Part shown: positions 26,789 to 34,338 of the stretch, in pieces | Position numbering within the stretch: position 1 is the first letter of the stretch | Layout: each line of letters opens with the position of its first letter | NCBI RefSeq assembly: GCF_003202285.1 | Contig: NZ_MASW01000006.1 | Coordinates: forward strand, 62,001 to 126,000 | From: Prauserella muralis | GTDB lineage: Bacteria; Actinomycetota; Actinomycetes; Mycobacteriales; Pseudonocardiaceae | Direction of reading: 5' to 3' | DNA length: 64,000 bases | The notes under the pieces: model-generated | Told to the model about the DNA's origin: nothing | Databases searched by the model: none | What the model saw: only the letters and a program-made list of their open reading frames with translations | Position numbers and translations under genes: made by a program

Positions 26789-27187
26789 CTAGGGGTCCAC
26801 CCAGCCGTGGGAGTGGGCGAGCTGGACCAGGCGCTGCCGGATGGCGAGGATCTGCTCCGCGGTCACGCCCGGCGCCGCGTCGAGCAGTACCTCGGTGACC
26901 TCGGCGAGATACTCCCCCACGGTCAGCACGTCGTAGCCGTCCTCGTCGTCCCGGTCGGAGACGGGACCCGCCTCGGCACCGGCACGGCCCACCATCCGGA
27001 CCCGCGAGGCCTTCAGGCCCCGGTCGCCGTCCTCGACCTCGAACTCTACCAGCGCACCGGGCGTCAGCAGGCGCTTGTCGAAGTCGAGGTCGTTGACGTG
27101 GACGAACACGTCCTCACCACCGGCGTCGGGGGCCACGAACCCGTAGCCCTTCGACTCGTCGAACCGGATGACCTTGCCCGTGACCAC
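26789..27187 (-). CDS. Cold-shock-domain protein with C-terminal extension
   Basis: A 132-residue nucleic-acid-binding protein. The cold-shock domain covers about 1-65, with GKVIRFDESKGYGFVAPD containing the RNP1-like KGYGFV, and EDVFVHVNDLD as the RNP2 equivalent. It is followed by an acidic linker (DRDDEDGYD) and a helical extension of about 50 residues. This is about twice the length of a CspA protein. The GTG at 27187 was chosen; GGAGG lies 12 nt upstream, a longer gap than usual, so a start further upstream is possible. It probably acts as an RNA chaperone. Confidence 0.8.
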   Translation of the reverse strand: MVTGKVIRFDESKGYGFVAPDAGGEDVFVHVNDLDFDKRLLTPGALVEFEVEDGDRGLKASRVRMVGRAGAEAGPVSDRDDEDGYDVLTVGEYLAEVTEVLLDAAPGVTAEQILAIRQRLVQLAHSHGWVDP

Positions 27188-27280
27188 TTCCCGAACCCGC
27201 CTCCACCAGCCGGCGCCTGACAACGTCCCACACCCTACCGGCCCCGGCCCGTGCCGCTTGAGACGTCGCATCCGACAGCG

Positions 27281-27300
27281 AATACTCTGGATCGAGTATT
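27281..27300. promoter_or_regulatory. PadR-type operator
   Basis: AATACTC-TGGATC-GAGTATT is a perfect 20-bp inverted repeat 28 bp upstream of the PadR gene. The ATACT/AGTAT half-sites match the style of PadR-family operators. It also faces the cold-shock-domain gene on the other strand. Confidence 0.75.
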
Positions 27301-27328
27301 TGACGCGGGGTAGTCACCGGGAGCCGTG

Positions 27329-28015
27329 ATGGCGGGGCGCACGAGGTCCAATCCACTGGCACTGGCGGTGCTGTGCCTGCTGACCGAGCGCCCGATGCAC
27401 CCGTACGAGATCTCCAGCACGCTGCGGGAACGACACAAAGAGGCGAGCATCAAGCTCAACTACGGGTCCCTGTACTCGGTGGTCGACTCCCTGCAGCGGC
27501 GCGGCCTCATCGCGCCGCAGGAGACCGTGCGGGAAGGCCGCAGGCCCGAGCGCACCGTCTACACCATCACCGAGTCCGGCATCACCGAGATGACCGACTG
27601 GCTGAGCGACCTGCTGGCCCGCCCCGCCCAGGAGTTCACGCGGTTCGAGGCCGCGCTATCCCTCATGCCGATCCTCTCGCCCGGCGAGGTGCTGCGGCTG
27701 CTGGAGATCCGCCTCCGTTCGCTGCGTGCGCAGGAAACCGCCTACGAGGCCACCTTCGGCGGCGCACCCGGCGCCTTCCCCCGGCTGTTCCTCATCGAGC
27801 TGGAGTTCAAGGCCCGCCTGCTGCGCGCCGAGATCGAGTTCGTCGACGCGCTCGCCGACGAGCTGCGCTCCGGCACCTTCGAGGGCATCAAGCTCTGGCG
27901 GCGCATGCACGAGCTGCGCCTGGCCGGCACCAGCCCCGAGCGGATCGAGCAGCTGCTCACCGAGGAGTTCAGGGAGGAGATGAGCTGGCTCACTGAGCTG
28001 ACTGACCGAGGGTGA
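27329..28015 (+). CDS. PadR-family transcriptional repressor
   Basis: A 228-residue PadR protein. The winged helix at about 5-85 contains LALAVLCLLTERPMHPYEIS, LNYGSLYSVVDSLQRRGLI and GRRPERTVYTIT, all hallmarks of the family. A Vir-C-terminal helical dimer domain follows at about 90-200. GGGAG lies 5 nt before the ATG at 27329. A perfect palindrome sits just upstream, so it is probably autoregulated. The ABC exporter downstream on the same strand is the likely target operon; PadR regulators of drug exporters are common. Confidence 0.9.
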   Translation: MAGRTRSNPLALAVLCLLTERPMHPYEISSTLRERHKEASIKLNYGSLYSVVDSLQRRGLIAPQETVREGRRPERTVYTITESGITEMTDWLSDLLARPAQEFTRFEAALSLMPILSPGEVLRLLEIRLRSLRAQETAYEATFGGAPGAFPRLFLIELEFKARLLRAEIEFVDALADELRSGTFEGIKLWRRMHELRLAGTSPERIEQLLTEEFREEMSWLTELTDRG

Positions 28016-28020
28016 CGGCT

Positions 28021-28052
28021 CCCGGCCGCGGTGCGGCAACACCACGGCCGGG
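28021..28052 (+). terminator. Hairpin after padR (terminator or attenuator)
   Basis: CCCGGCCGCGGTG (28021-28033) pairs with CACCACGGCCGGG (28040-28052) with one mismatch and a 6-nt loop. It begins 6 nt after the PadR stop and precedes a 130-nt leader before the ABC genes, so it could tune read-through from padR. Confidence 0.55.
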
Positions 28053-28185
28053 AACCGTCCGACACACCCGAGCCACCGCGCTCGCGAGAACCCGGCGCTC
28101 GAGGCATGCCCGCACCCGCCAGCGTAGCTCCCGGGATCGCACGCGCGACGGCTCCTTCCACCTGGCACACCAGAAGGAGCACATC

Positions 28186-29187
28186 GTGTCCACCACAGCA
28201 GCGAGACGGGCCGCCATCGAGGCCGCCGATCTCGTCAGGACCTACGGCAAGGGCGACAAGGCCGTGCGCGCGCTCTCCGGCGTCGGCTTCACGGTGCCCT
28301 CAGGAGCCGTGTTCGGCCTGCTCGGCCCCAACGGGGCGGGCAAGTCGACCACCGTCAAGATCCTGACCACCCTCGCCGAACCCGACTCCGGCCACGCCAC
28401 CGTCGCGGGCCTCGACGTGCGGCGCGAGCCACGCCGCGTGCGCCACGCCATCGGTTACGTCTCGCAGAAGCCCAGCTTCGACCCGGTGGCCACCGGCCGC
28501 GAGAACCTGGTGCTGCAGGGCCGGGTCTACGGCCTGTCCCGCCTGGACGCGCGCGCACGCGCGGCGGAGCTGCTGACCCGCTTCGGTCTCGGCGACGCGG
28601 CCGACCGGCTCACCGGCACGTGGTCCGGCGGCATGCAGCGCAAGCTCGACGTGGCGATGGGGCTCATCCACCGGCCCAGCGTGCTGTTCCTCGACGAGCC
28701 CACCACCGGGCTCGACCCCGAGGCGCGCGCCGGCATGTGGGCCGAGATCGCCCGGCTCGCCGGCGACGACGGGCTGACCGTCCTGCTCACCACGCACTAC
28801 CTGGAGGAGGCCGACCAGCTCGCGTCACGGCTGGTGATCGTCGACGCGGGCCGGGTGGTCGCCGAGGGCTCGCCAGGGGAGCTGAAGAGCGCGCTGCAGG
28901 GTGACAGTGTCGCCGTCGAGCTGGGCGCCGGTGACCTCGTGGACCGCGCGCGGCAGGCCGTGCGGGCGGTGCCCGGCGTCGGCGACGTCGACCTCGACGG
29001 CACCACGCTGCGGGCCCGTGTGCGCGACGGCGCCGCCGTGTTGCCGGGCGTGCTGGCCGCGCTCGACGCCGCAGGCATCAGGCCCGCTGCCGTCAGCGTG
29101 GCCCGTCCCTCGCTCGACGACGTCTACCTGCGGCACGCCGGGCGCGCGTTCCGCGAGGCCGACCAGGCCGAGGGGGTGCTGGTGTGA
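28186..29187 (+). CDS. ABC exporter ATP-binding protein, DrrA-type
   Basis: Cytoplasmic ATPase subunit of a drug/lipid exporter, 333 residues. Walker A is GPNGAGKST, Q-loop GYVSQK, signature WSGGMQRKLDVA, Walker B VLFLDEPTTGLD, and H-loop TTHY. The C-terminal DrrA-like extension of about 90 residues ends around SVARPSLDDVYL. AAGGAG lies 6 nt before the GTG. It is coupled to the permease gene by a GTGA overlap. Substrate unknown; relatives export anthracyclines, other antibiotics or lipids. Confidence 0.9.
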   Translation: MSTTAARRAAIEAADLVRTYGKGDKAVRALSGVGFTVPSGAVFGLLGPNGAGKSTTVKILTTLAEPDSGHATVAGLDVRREPRRVRHAIGYVSQKPSFDPVATGRENLVLQGRVYGLSRLDARARAAELLTRFGLGDAADRLTGTWSGGMQRKLDVAMGLIHRPSVLFLDEPTTGLDPEARAGMWAEIARLAGDDGLTVLLTTHYLEEADQLASRLVIVDAGRVVAEGSPGELKSALQGDSVAVELGAGDLVDRARQAVRAVPGVGDVDLDGTTLRARVRDGAAVLPGVLAALDAAGIRPAAVSVARPSLDDVYLRHAGRAFREADQAEGVLV

Positions 29188-29960
29188 CCACCTTCGTCAC
29201 GCACTCGGGGCTGTTGACCCTGCGCTCGCTGCGCTCACTGCTGCGCATGCCCGCGTACCTGCTGTTCACGCTCGTCCAGCCGATGGTGTGGCTGCTGCTG
29301 TTCGGCCAGCTGTTCCAGCGCGTGGCCGAGCTGCCCGGTTTCGGCGGCGGTTCCTACCTGGAGTACCTGACGCCCGGCGTCATCGTGATGACCGCGATGA
29401 TGTCGGCGGGCTGGAACGGCACGTCGTTCATCCAGGACATGGAGCGCGGCGTGATGGACCGCAACCTCACCTCGCCGGTGAGCCGCGGCGCGCTCATCAG
29501 CGGCTCCCTCGCCTACCAGGCCGTCACCACGGTGGTGCAGTCGCTGATCGTCTTCGCCGTCGGGCTGGCCGCCGGTGCCCGGTACGCGGGCGGGCCCGCC
29601 GGCGTGCTCGTGGTGCTGCTGTGCTCGGTGCTGCTCGCGCTGATCTTCGCCGCGTTGTCGGACGCGCTGGCGCTGCTGTTCCGCCAGCAGGAGGCGCTGA
29701 TCGGCGTGTCACAGTTCCTCACCCTGCCGCTGGCGTTCCTTTCGTCGGTGATGATGGCGCCCGCCGTGATGCCCGGCTGGGTCGGCGACGTCGCGCGGTT
29801 CAACCCGGTGGACTGGGCAGCCGTCGCGAGCAGGCAGGCGCTCTCCGCCGACCCCGACTGGGCCGCCGTGTTCGGCAGGGCAGGGCTGCTGACCGCCGTG
29901 GCCGTGCTGTTCGGCTGGCTCGCCTCGCGGGCGTTTCGCGCCTACCAGCGCTCCGCCTGA
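29184..29960 (+). CDS. ABC-2 type exporter permease, DrrB-type
   Basis: Integral membrane subunit of 258 residues with six predicted helices. LFTLVQPMVWLLLFGQLFQ is the first, and the family motif YLTPGVIVMTAMMSAGWNG covers the second. LTLPLAFLSSVMMAP and MPGWVGDVARFNPVDW match the ABC-2 C-terminal signature. It overlaps the ATPase stop by 4 nt (GTGA) and should form a 2+2 exporter with it. A perfect 11-bp hairpin follows the gene. Confidence 0.9.
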   Translation: MTTFVTHSGLLTLRSLRSLLRMPAYLLFTLVQPMVWLLLFGQLFQRVAELPGFGGGSYLEYLTPGVIVMTAMMSAGWNGTSFIQDMERGVMDRNLTSPVSRGALISGSLAYQAVTTVVQSLIVFAVGLAAGARYAGGPAGVLVVLLCSVLLALIFAALSDALALLFRQQEALIGVSQFLTLPLAFLSSVMMAPAVMPGWVGDVARFNPVDWAAVASRQALSADPDWAAVFGRAGLLTAVAVLFGWLASRAFRAYQRSA

Positions 29961-29969
29961 TCGGGCGCC

Positions 29970-29997
29970 GCCCGGCCCGGCGCGCCCCGGGCCGGGC
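29970..29997 (+). terminator. Terminator of the ABC exporter operon
   Basis: GCCCGGCCCGG (29970-29980) and CCGGGCCGGGC (29987-29997) form a perfect 11-bp stem with a 6-nt loop, 9 nt after the permease stop. No T-tract. Confidence 0.7.
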
Positions 29998-30036
29998 GGG
30001 CCGCGCCACTCGGGCCCGATGCGCGACGATGGGCCG

Positions 30037-30516
30037 ATGCGACGTGAACTCGTCATCCTCAGGCACGCGAAGTCGGACTGGCCCGAAGGCGTCCCCGACG
30101 AGCAGCGCCCGCTCGCGCCGCGCGGCCATCGCGACGCCCCGGCCGCGGGACGGTGGCTGCGCGAGCACGTGCCCGCCTTCGATCTGGTGCTGTGCTCGCC
30201 CGCCACCCGGGCGCGGCAGACCTGGCAGCTCGTGCGCACCGAGCTCGGCGGCGACCCGGAGCTGCGGCAGGACGAGCGGCTCTACGGGGCGACGCTGACA
30301 ACGCTCACGAGCGTGGTGCGGGAGCTGCCCGACGAGGCCGGCACCGTGCTGCTGGTGGGCCACAACCCCGGGCTGGAGGACCTGGTGACCGCGCTCTCCG
30401 GTGAGGAGTGCGAACTCAGGACCGCCTCGATCGCGGTGCTCACCGGTTCCGGCTCGTGGGCGGGCGTCACGCCGGGCTGGGCGAGCCTGGACCACACCGC
30501 CAAACCCCGCGGATGA
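30037..30516 (+). CDS. SixA-like phosphohistidine phosphatase (histidine phosphatase superfamily)
   Basis: A 159-residue branch-1 histidine phosphatase. The N-terminal RHAKSDWP carries the catalytic His10, CSPATRARQTW carries the second Arg, and LVGHNPGLEDLV carries the C-terminal His. Length and motifs match SixA and its mycobacterial relatives, which remove phosphate from His residues or small phosphometabolites. The start at 30037 follows the strand-1 pattern MRRELVILRHAK; an in-frame ATG at 30019 is possible. It is monocistronic. Confidence 0.85.
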   Translation: MRRELVILRHAKSDWPEGVPDEQRPLAPRGHRDAPAAGRWLREHVPAFDLVLCSPATRARQTWQLVRTELGGDPELRQDERLYGATLTTLTSVVRELPDEAGTVLLVGHNPGLEDLVTALSGEECELRTASIAVLTGSGSWAGVTPGWASLDHTAKPRG

Positions 30517-30528
30517 AGTCCGGCCTAC

Positions 30529-30591
30529 CCCGCGAGTCCTGCGTCCAGGCCCGCGAGTCCTGCGCTCAGGCCCGCGAGTTCTGCGTTCAGA
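30529..30591. repeat. Three 21-bp tandem repeats (array A)
   Basis: Unit CCCGCGAGTCCTGCG plus six more bases, repeated exactly three times (30529-30549, 30550-30570, 30571-30591). The third copy has the variant GAGTTCTGCGTTC. It starts 12 nt after the SixA stop and covers the stop codon of the FN3 protein (30587-30589). An inverted homologous array lies at 33100-33162. Confidence 0.9.
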
Positions 30592-31435
30592 CGGCGAACA
30601 CGCCGACGGCGTCGTAGGCGTGCCAGGAACCCTCCGCCTTGCCCAGCGTCAGCGTGTTCTCCCCGGCCCGCAAGGCGGCGGCAGGCAGTGCCAGCTCCAC
30701 AACGGACGGACGCAGCGGCGTGCCGGGCAAGGTCGCGTCGCCCTGCAGGGAGCCCTTCGTGGCGCCCTTCTCCAGCTCCACCTCGGCGACCGGCGTCCCG
30801 TTGCACGTCACGGCGAGCCTGCCGGGGATGCTGGCGTGCGTGTCGATGAGCCACACGGCCAGCGCGAGGTCCGCGGCGGGCTGCTCGGCGAGCCGGAACC
30901 GGAAGCGGAAGGTGTGGGCCTTGCTGCCCGCCCACCGGTCGGCGGGGCCGGGGTGCAGATACGGCCAGTCGGTACCCGGGCTGCTGACACCGTCCACGTA
31001 GTCGGCACCGTCGCCGAACCGGGCCGAGTACTGCTGGTAGCCGGCCGGCGCGAGCGCCAGCTCCAGACTCCGCAGGTCGAACGACCCGATCACCGCCACG
31101 GGCGTGCCGCTGACCGTCACCGACTCCACCGACTCCGCCCGCAGTGCCGCCGACGGCGGGCTCTGCTCGCCGGAGGCGTCGACGGTGACGATGCGGTAGT
31201 GCCAGGTCTGGCCGCGCGGGCCGAGCCCGTCGTGCCGGAACCGGCCGTAGACGGTCTTGCCGAGCAGGGTCGAGGGCCCGGGCTCGAACCAGGGGTCGGG
31301 CGAGCCGTGCACCGCGAAGTGGTCGACGAGCGGCCGGTATGACCTCGCGTGCCAGCTCACCTCGATCCAGGCGATCCCGGACGTCGCCGTGAGCCGCGCC
31401 GCCGGGCGCGGGCTGGGTCCGGCCAGTGTGTTCAT
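30587..31435 (-). CDS. Fibronectin-III plus carbohydrate-binding-like (PL4 domain III type) protein
   Basis: A 282-residue protein. An N-terminal fibronectin-III module spans about 10-105 (WIEVSWHARSYRPLVDHFAV, YRIVTVDASGEQSPPSA). A C-terminal jelly-roll like the last domain of rhamnogalacturonan lyases spans about 135-280 (TFRFRFRLAEQPAADLALAV, SVVELALPAAALRAGENTLTL, YDAVGVFAV). No lyase catalytic domain and no signal peptide are visible. Its ATG shares one base with the phoD TGA, so it is translationally coupled to the secreted phosphatase. It may be a substrate-binding or accessory partner, but an unexported accessory for an exported enzyme is odd. Confidence 0.72.
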   Translation of the reverse strand: MNTLAGPSPRPAARLTATSGIAWIEVSWHARSYRPLVDHFAVHGSPDPWFEPGPSTLLGKTVYGRFRHDGLGPRGQTWHYRIVTVDASGEQSPPSAALRAESVESVTVSGTPVAVIGSFDLRSLELALAPAGYQQYSARFGDGADYVDGVSSPGTDWPYLHPGPADRWAGSKAHTFRFRFRLAEQPAADLALAVWLIDTHASIPGRLAVTCNGTPVAEVELEKGATKGSLQGDATLPGTPLRPSVVELALPAAALRAGENTLTLGKAEGSWHAYDAVGVFAV

Positions 31436-33024
31436 CACACCTCCCGCTCGAGGCCGGGTCTGCCCGCCTCGGTGACGAAACGCGCGACCGTCGACACGGG
31501 AGCCGCGTCGTCGCGCTGGATGTAGTCCACGACCTTGAACTCCGACACCAGCGCCTCGGGACCCATCCGGCACAGCACGTAGCCCCGGCGCCCGTCGTAG
31601 AACTTCACGTGCGGGTTCGCCAGCCACAGCCCCGTGTAGCCGTCCGTGGGAGCGCCGTCGCCGTCGGAGCCGACCGACCCGGTCACCAGCTCGGTGCCGA
31701 TCGTCGCCGATGCGGGGTCGGTGAAGTCGGCCTTGAGCTCGGCCGCCACATGCCGGTGGATGTCGCCGGTGAACACGAGCAGGTTGTCCACGCCGTGACG
31801 CTGGACGGCGCCGAGCAACCGGTCGCGGTTGGCGGTGAAGCCGTCCCACTGGTCCATGCTGAACGTGGTGCCCGGCCCGGTGTCGCGGTCGATGCGGGCC
31901 AGCACCACCTGCTGCACCAGCACGTTCCACAGCGCGCCGGAACGCCGCAGGCCGTCGACGAGCCAGCGTTCCTGCTCGGCGCCCAGGATCGAGCGGCGCG
32001 GATCGGTGTGCTCGCCGCCCGCGGTGGTGTCGGAGGGCACGTCGTCGCGGTACTGCCGGGTGTCGAGCACGTTGAACTCGGCCAGCCTGCCCCACGGTGT
32101 CCTGCGGTAGAGCCGCATGTCCGGTCCGCGCGGCAGAGCTGCCCTGCGCAGCGGCATGTTCTCGTAGTAGGCGCGGTAGGCGACGGCCCTGCGGCGCTCG
32201 AAGTCCTCCGGGGAGATGCCGTAACGGGAGTGTTCGGCGGCGTAGTTGTTCTGCACCTCGTGGTCGTCCCAGGTGACGATCCACGGCGCGAGGGCGTGCG
32301 CCCGTTGCAGGTGCGGATCGGTCTTGAACAGCGCGTAGCGCAGCCGGTACTGCTCCAGCGTCTGCACGTCGGCGTCGTGGGCGGGGCCCACCGTGACGCC
32401 TTCGCGCCACAGGTTCGCCGCGTTGATGGCGTACTCGTAGATGTAGTCGCCGAGGAAGAACACCAGTTCCGGCTCGTCTGCCACGAGATGCCGGTAGGCG
32501 GTGAAGTGCCCGTGGTACCACGCCTGGCAGGAGGCCAGCGCGAGCGACAGCTCACCCGGCCGGGCTTCGCGGGCTGGGGCCGTGCGGGTGCGCCCTGGCG
32601 GGCTGAGGTGACCGCCCGCGCGGAAGCGGTAGAAGTACTCGCGGCCAGGCCGCAGGCCCGCCACCTCCGGGTGGACCGAGTGGGCCAGCTCTGCGGTGGC
32701 CACCGCATGGCCACGCCGCACGACGCGGGAGAAGCGCTCGTCCTCGGCCACCTCGTACTCGACCGTGACCGGACGCCGGGGCATGCCGCCGTGCCCGTCG
32801 GCGGCCAGCGGCTCCGGCGCCAGGCGGGTCCAGAGCACGATGCTGTGCGACTCCGGGTCGCCGGAGGCGATGCCGAGGCCGAAGGGATCGGACGGCAGCC
32901 GCCCGCCTGGCCGCGGGGCGGCCGTGGCCTCGCCGGTGCCGAGGGCCAGCGCGGCGGCGCTCACCCCCGCGAGGCCGAGAAAGGACCGCCTGCCGATGCC
33001 GCTTCTGTCGTCGTCGCCGGACAT
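31435..33024 (-). CDS. phoD: Tat-exported alkaline phosphatase D
   Basis: PhoD-family phosphodiesterase/phosphomonoesterase of 529 residues, predicted to be exported folded by the Tat system (GRRSFLGLAG at about 11-20, cleavage near ATAAPRP). An N-terminal FN3-like PhoD_N domain (DPESHSIVLWTRL, GLRPGREYFYRF) precedes the catalytic domain, which has FFLGDYIYEY, WDDHEVQNN and FTGDIHRH as metal ligands. The family uses Ca and Fe to release phosphate from organic phosphates. It is the first gene of a two-gene operon with the FN3 protein; the pair is bracketed by inverted 21-bp arrays. No PHO box was recognised. Confidence 0.92.
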   Translation of the reverse strand: MSGDDDRSGIGRRSFLGLAGVSAAALALGTGEATAAPRPGGRLPSDPFGLGIASGDPESHSIVLWTRLAPEPLAADGHGGMPRRPVTVEYEVAEDERFSRVVRRGHAVATAELAHSVHPEVAGLRPGREYFYRFRAGGHLSPPGRTRTAPAREARPGELSLALASCQAWYHGHFTAYRHLVADEPELVFFLGDYIYEYAINAANLWREGVTVGPAHDADVQTLEQYRLRYALFKTDPHLQRAHALAPWIVTWDDHEVQNNYAAEHSRYGISPEDFERRRAVAYRAYYENMPLRRAALPRGPDMRLYRRTPWGRLAEFNVLDTRQYRDDVPSDTTAGGEHTDPRRSILGAEQERWLVDGLRRSGALWNVLVQQVVLARIDRDTGPGTTFSMDQWDGFTANRDRLLGAVQRHGVDNLLVFTGDIHRHVAAELKADFTDPASATIGTELVTGSVGSDGDGAPTDGYTGLWLANPHVKFYDGRRGYVLCRMGPEALVSEFKVVDYIQRDDAAPVSTVARFVTEAGRPGLEREV

Positions 33025-33099
33025 GGGCGTCAGCCTTGCCGACGATCATGAGCAGCAGGTGAATCCCCGTGGTCGCCCGGATGCACACCCCGTGCCCCC

Positions 33100-33162
33100 G
33101 CGAACGCAGAACTCGCGGGCACGAGCGCAGGACTCGCGGGCAGGAGCGCAGGACTCGCGGGC
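33100..33162. repeat. Three 21-bp tandem repeats (array B, inverted relative to array A)
   Basis: Read on the minus strand it is three 21-bp units with the same order as array A: two GAGTCCTGCG units and then the GAGTTCTGCGTTC variant. It touches the stop codon of the THUMP-like gene (33163-33165) with no spacer. With array A it encloses the phoD pair. Confidence 0.9.
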
Positions 33163-34338
33163 TCAGGCGGGGATGCGCTCCGGACGGCACAGGAACATCA
33201 CGGGACGGCGGCCGATGCGCGTCAGCACCACACTGGCCTCGCCCTGCCCCCGCGGTTTGAGCCTGCGGCGCAGCGCGTTCGGGTCGATGTCGAGTCCCCG
33301 TACCAGGATCTCCACGCGCCCCACGTCGTGCCTGCGCAGGTACGCCCGCAGCGCCTTCTCGCTGTAGCCGTCGAACTCCCGCACCCGGAACGCCCGCACG
33401 CCCGGCGGCGGGGTGTCCCCGGTGAGGTAGGCGATCCGCTCGTCGAGCTGCCACAGGCCGTGCCGCGCCGCGTAGTGCCGCACCAGCCCGGCCCGCACCA
33501 CCGCGCCGTCCGGGTCGACGATCCACTCCCCCGGCTCGCCGACCGGCACGTCGTCCGGCTCCGCGTCGGTGACCGTCCACTGTGTTCCGTCCGAGCGCAG
33601 CACGGTAGCCCGCCGGGTCGCCGACGCCAGGTCCCGGCTCCACAGGCATGCCTCACGCACCTGCCCGTCCAGCGACACGAGCTCGATCTCGGCGGCCCAC
33701 GGCACGGCCGCGGGGCTGATGCCCGGCGCGCATTTCACGACGAGGTCCCGGCCGGCGTAGACGCGGGCCAGCTCGTCGAGCGAGGGCACGAAGTCCTGCG
33801 GCCGCCAGGTGCGGCGGCCCATGGAGTCCCTGCGCGCCGGGTCGGCGACCACCACCGCGTCGTGGGTCACCGGACGCAGCGCGTCCGCGCGCACCAGCAG
33901 CGGCTCGATCCCTTCCCGGGCACAGTTGTGCCGCGCCATCACCAGCCGCACCTCGTCCACATCGGACCCGACGCACATGCGTGCGGTCCGCGCCAGCGCC
34001 ACCAGGTCGGCACCCACCGAGCAGGTCACATCGTGCACGTCCCGCCCGGCCAGCCGCCTCGCACGGTGTGCGGCGACCGGCGCGGCGCTGGCCTGCTGCG
34101 CCGCGTCTCCGGTGAACAGCCAGCCGCGCGCGCCGGGCAGCCTCGCCTCCGCCTTCCGGCGCAGCATCACCGTCTCCAGCACGGCGGCGTAGCGCTCGCC
34201 GACCACCCGCCGCGCGGTGGCGACGTCGGTGAGCCTGCTCGCGTCCGTCAACGGCAGCGCGTCACAGGCGGCGGTGGCCCGCTCGCCCTGCTCCGACCGC
34301 AGGAACGCGACATCGTCGAGCGAGAAGGCGTAGGGCAA
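33163..34338 (-). CDS. Class I SAM methyltransferase with C-terminal THUMP-like domain
   Basis: A 391-residue actinobacterial protein of the THUMP-like group, predicted to modify RNA. The methyltransferase core spans about 70-230 (DVTCSVGADLVALART as motif I, VGSDVDEVRLVMARHN, VVADPARR). The C-terminal THUMP-like module spans about 320-390 (RAYLRRHDVGRVEILVRG, LTRIGRRPVMFLCRPE). The reading frame begins at a TTG (34338) immediately after the TAG of the upstream methyltransferase. The next good start would cut into the conserved MPYAFSLDDVAFLRS beginning, so TTG is preferred. It is the third gene of an echA-methyltransferase-THUMP operon. Confidence 0.82.
   Translation of the reverse strand: MPYAFSLDDVAFLRSEQGERATAACDALPLTDASRLTDVATARRVVGERYAAVLETVMLRRKAEARLPGARGWLFTGDAAQQASAAPVAAHRARRLAGRDVHDVTCSVGADLVALARTARMCVGSDVDEVRLVMARHNCAREGIEPLLVRADALRPVTHDAVVVADPARRDSMGRRTWRPQDFVPSLDELARVYAGRDLVVKCAPGISPAAVPWAAEIELVSLDGQVREACLWSRDLASATRRATVLRSDGTQWTVTDAEPDDVPVGEPGEWIVDPDGAVVRAGLVRHYAARHGLWQLDERIAYLTGDTPPPGVRAFRVREFDGYSEKALRAYLRRHDVGRVEILVRGLDIDPNALRRRLKPRGQGEASVVLTRIGRRPVMFLCRPERIPA

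Noticed and set aside
30529-33162. CRISPR array
   Set aside because: The 21-bp units are contiguous without unique spacers, only three copies, and no cas gene is near. They are tandem repeats.
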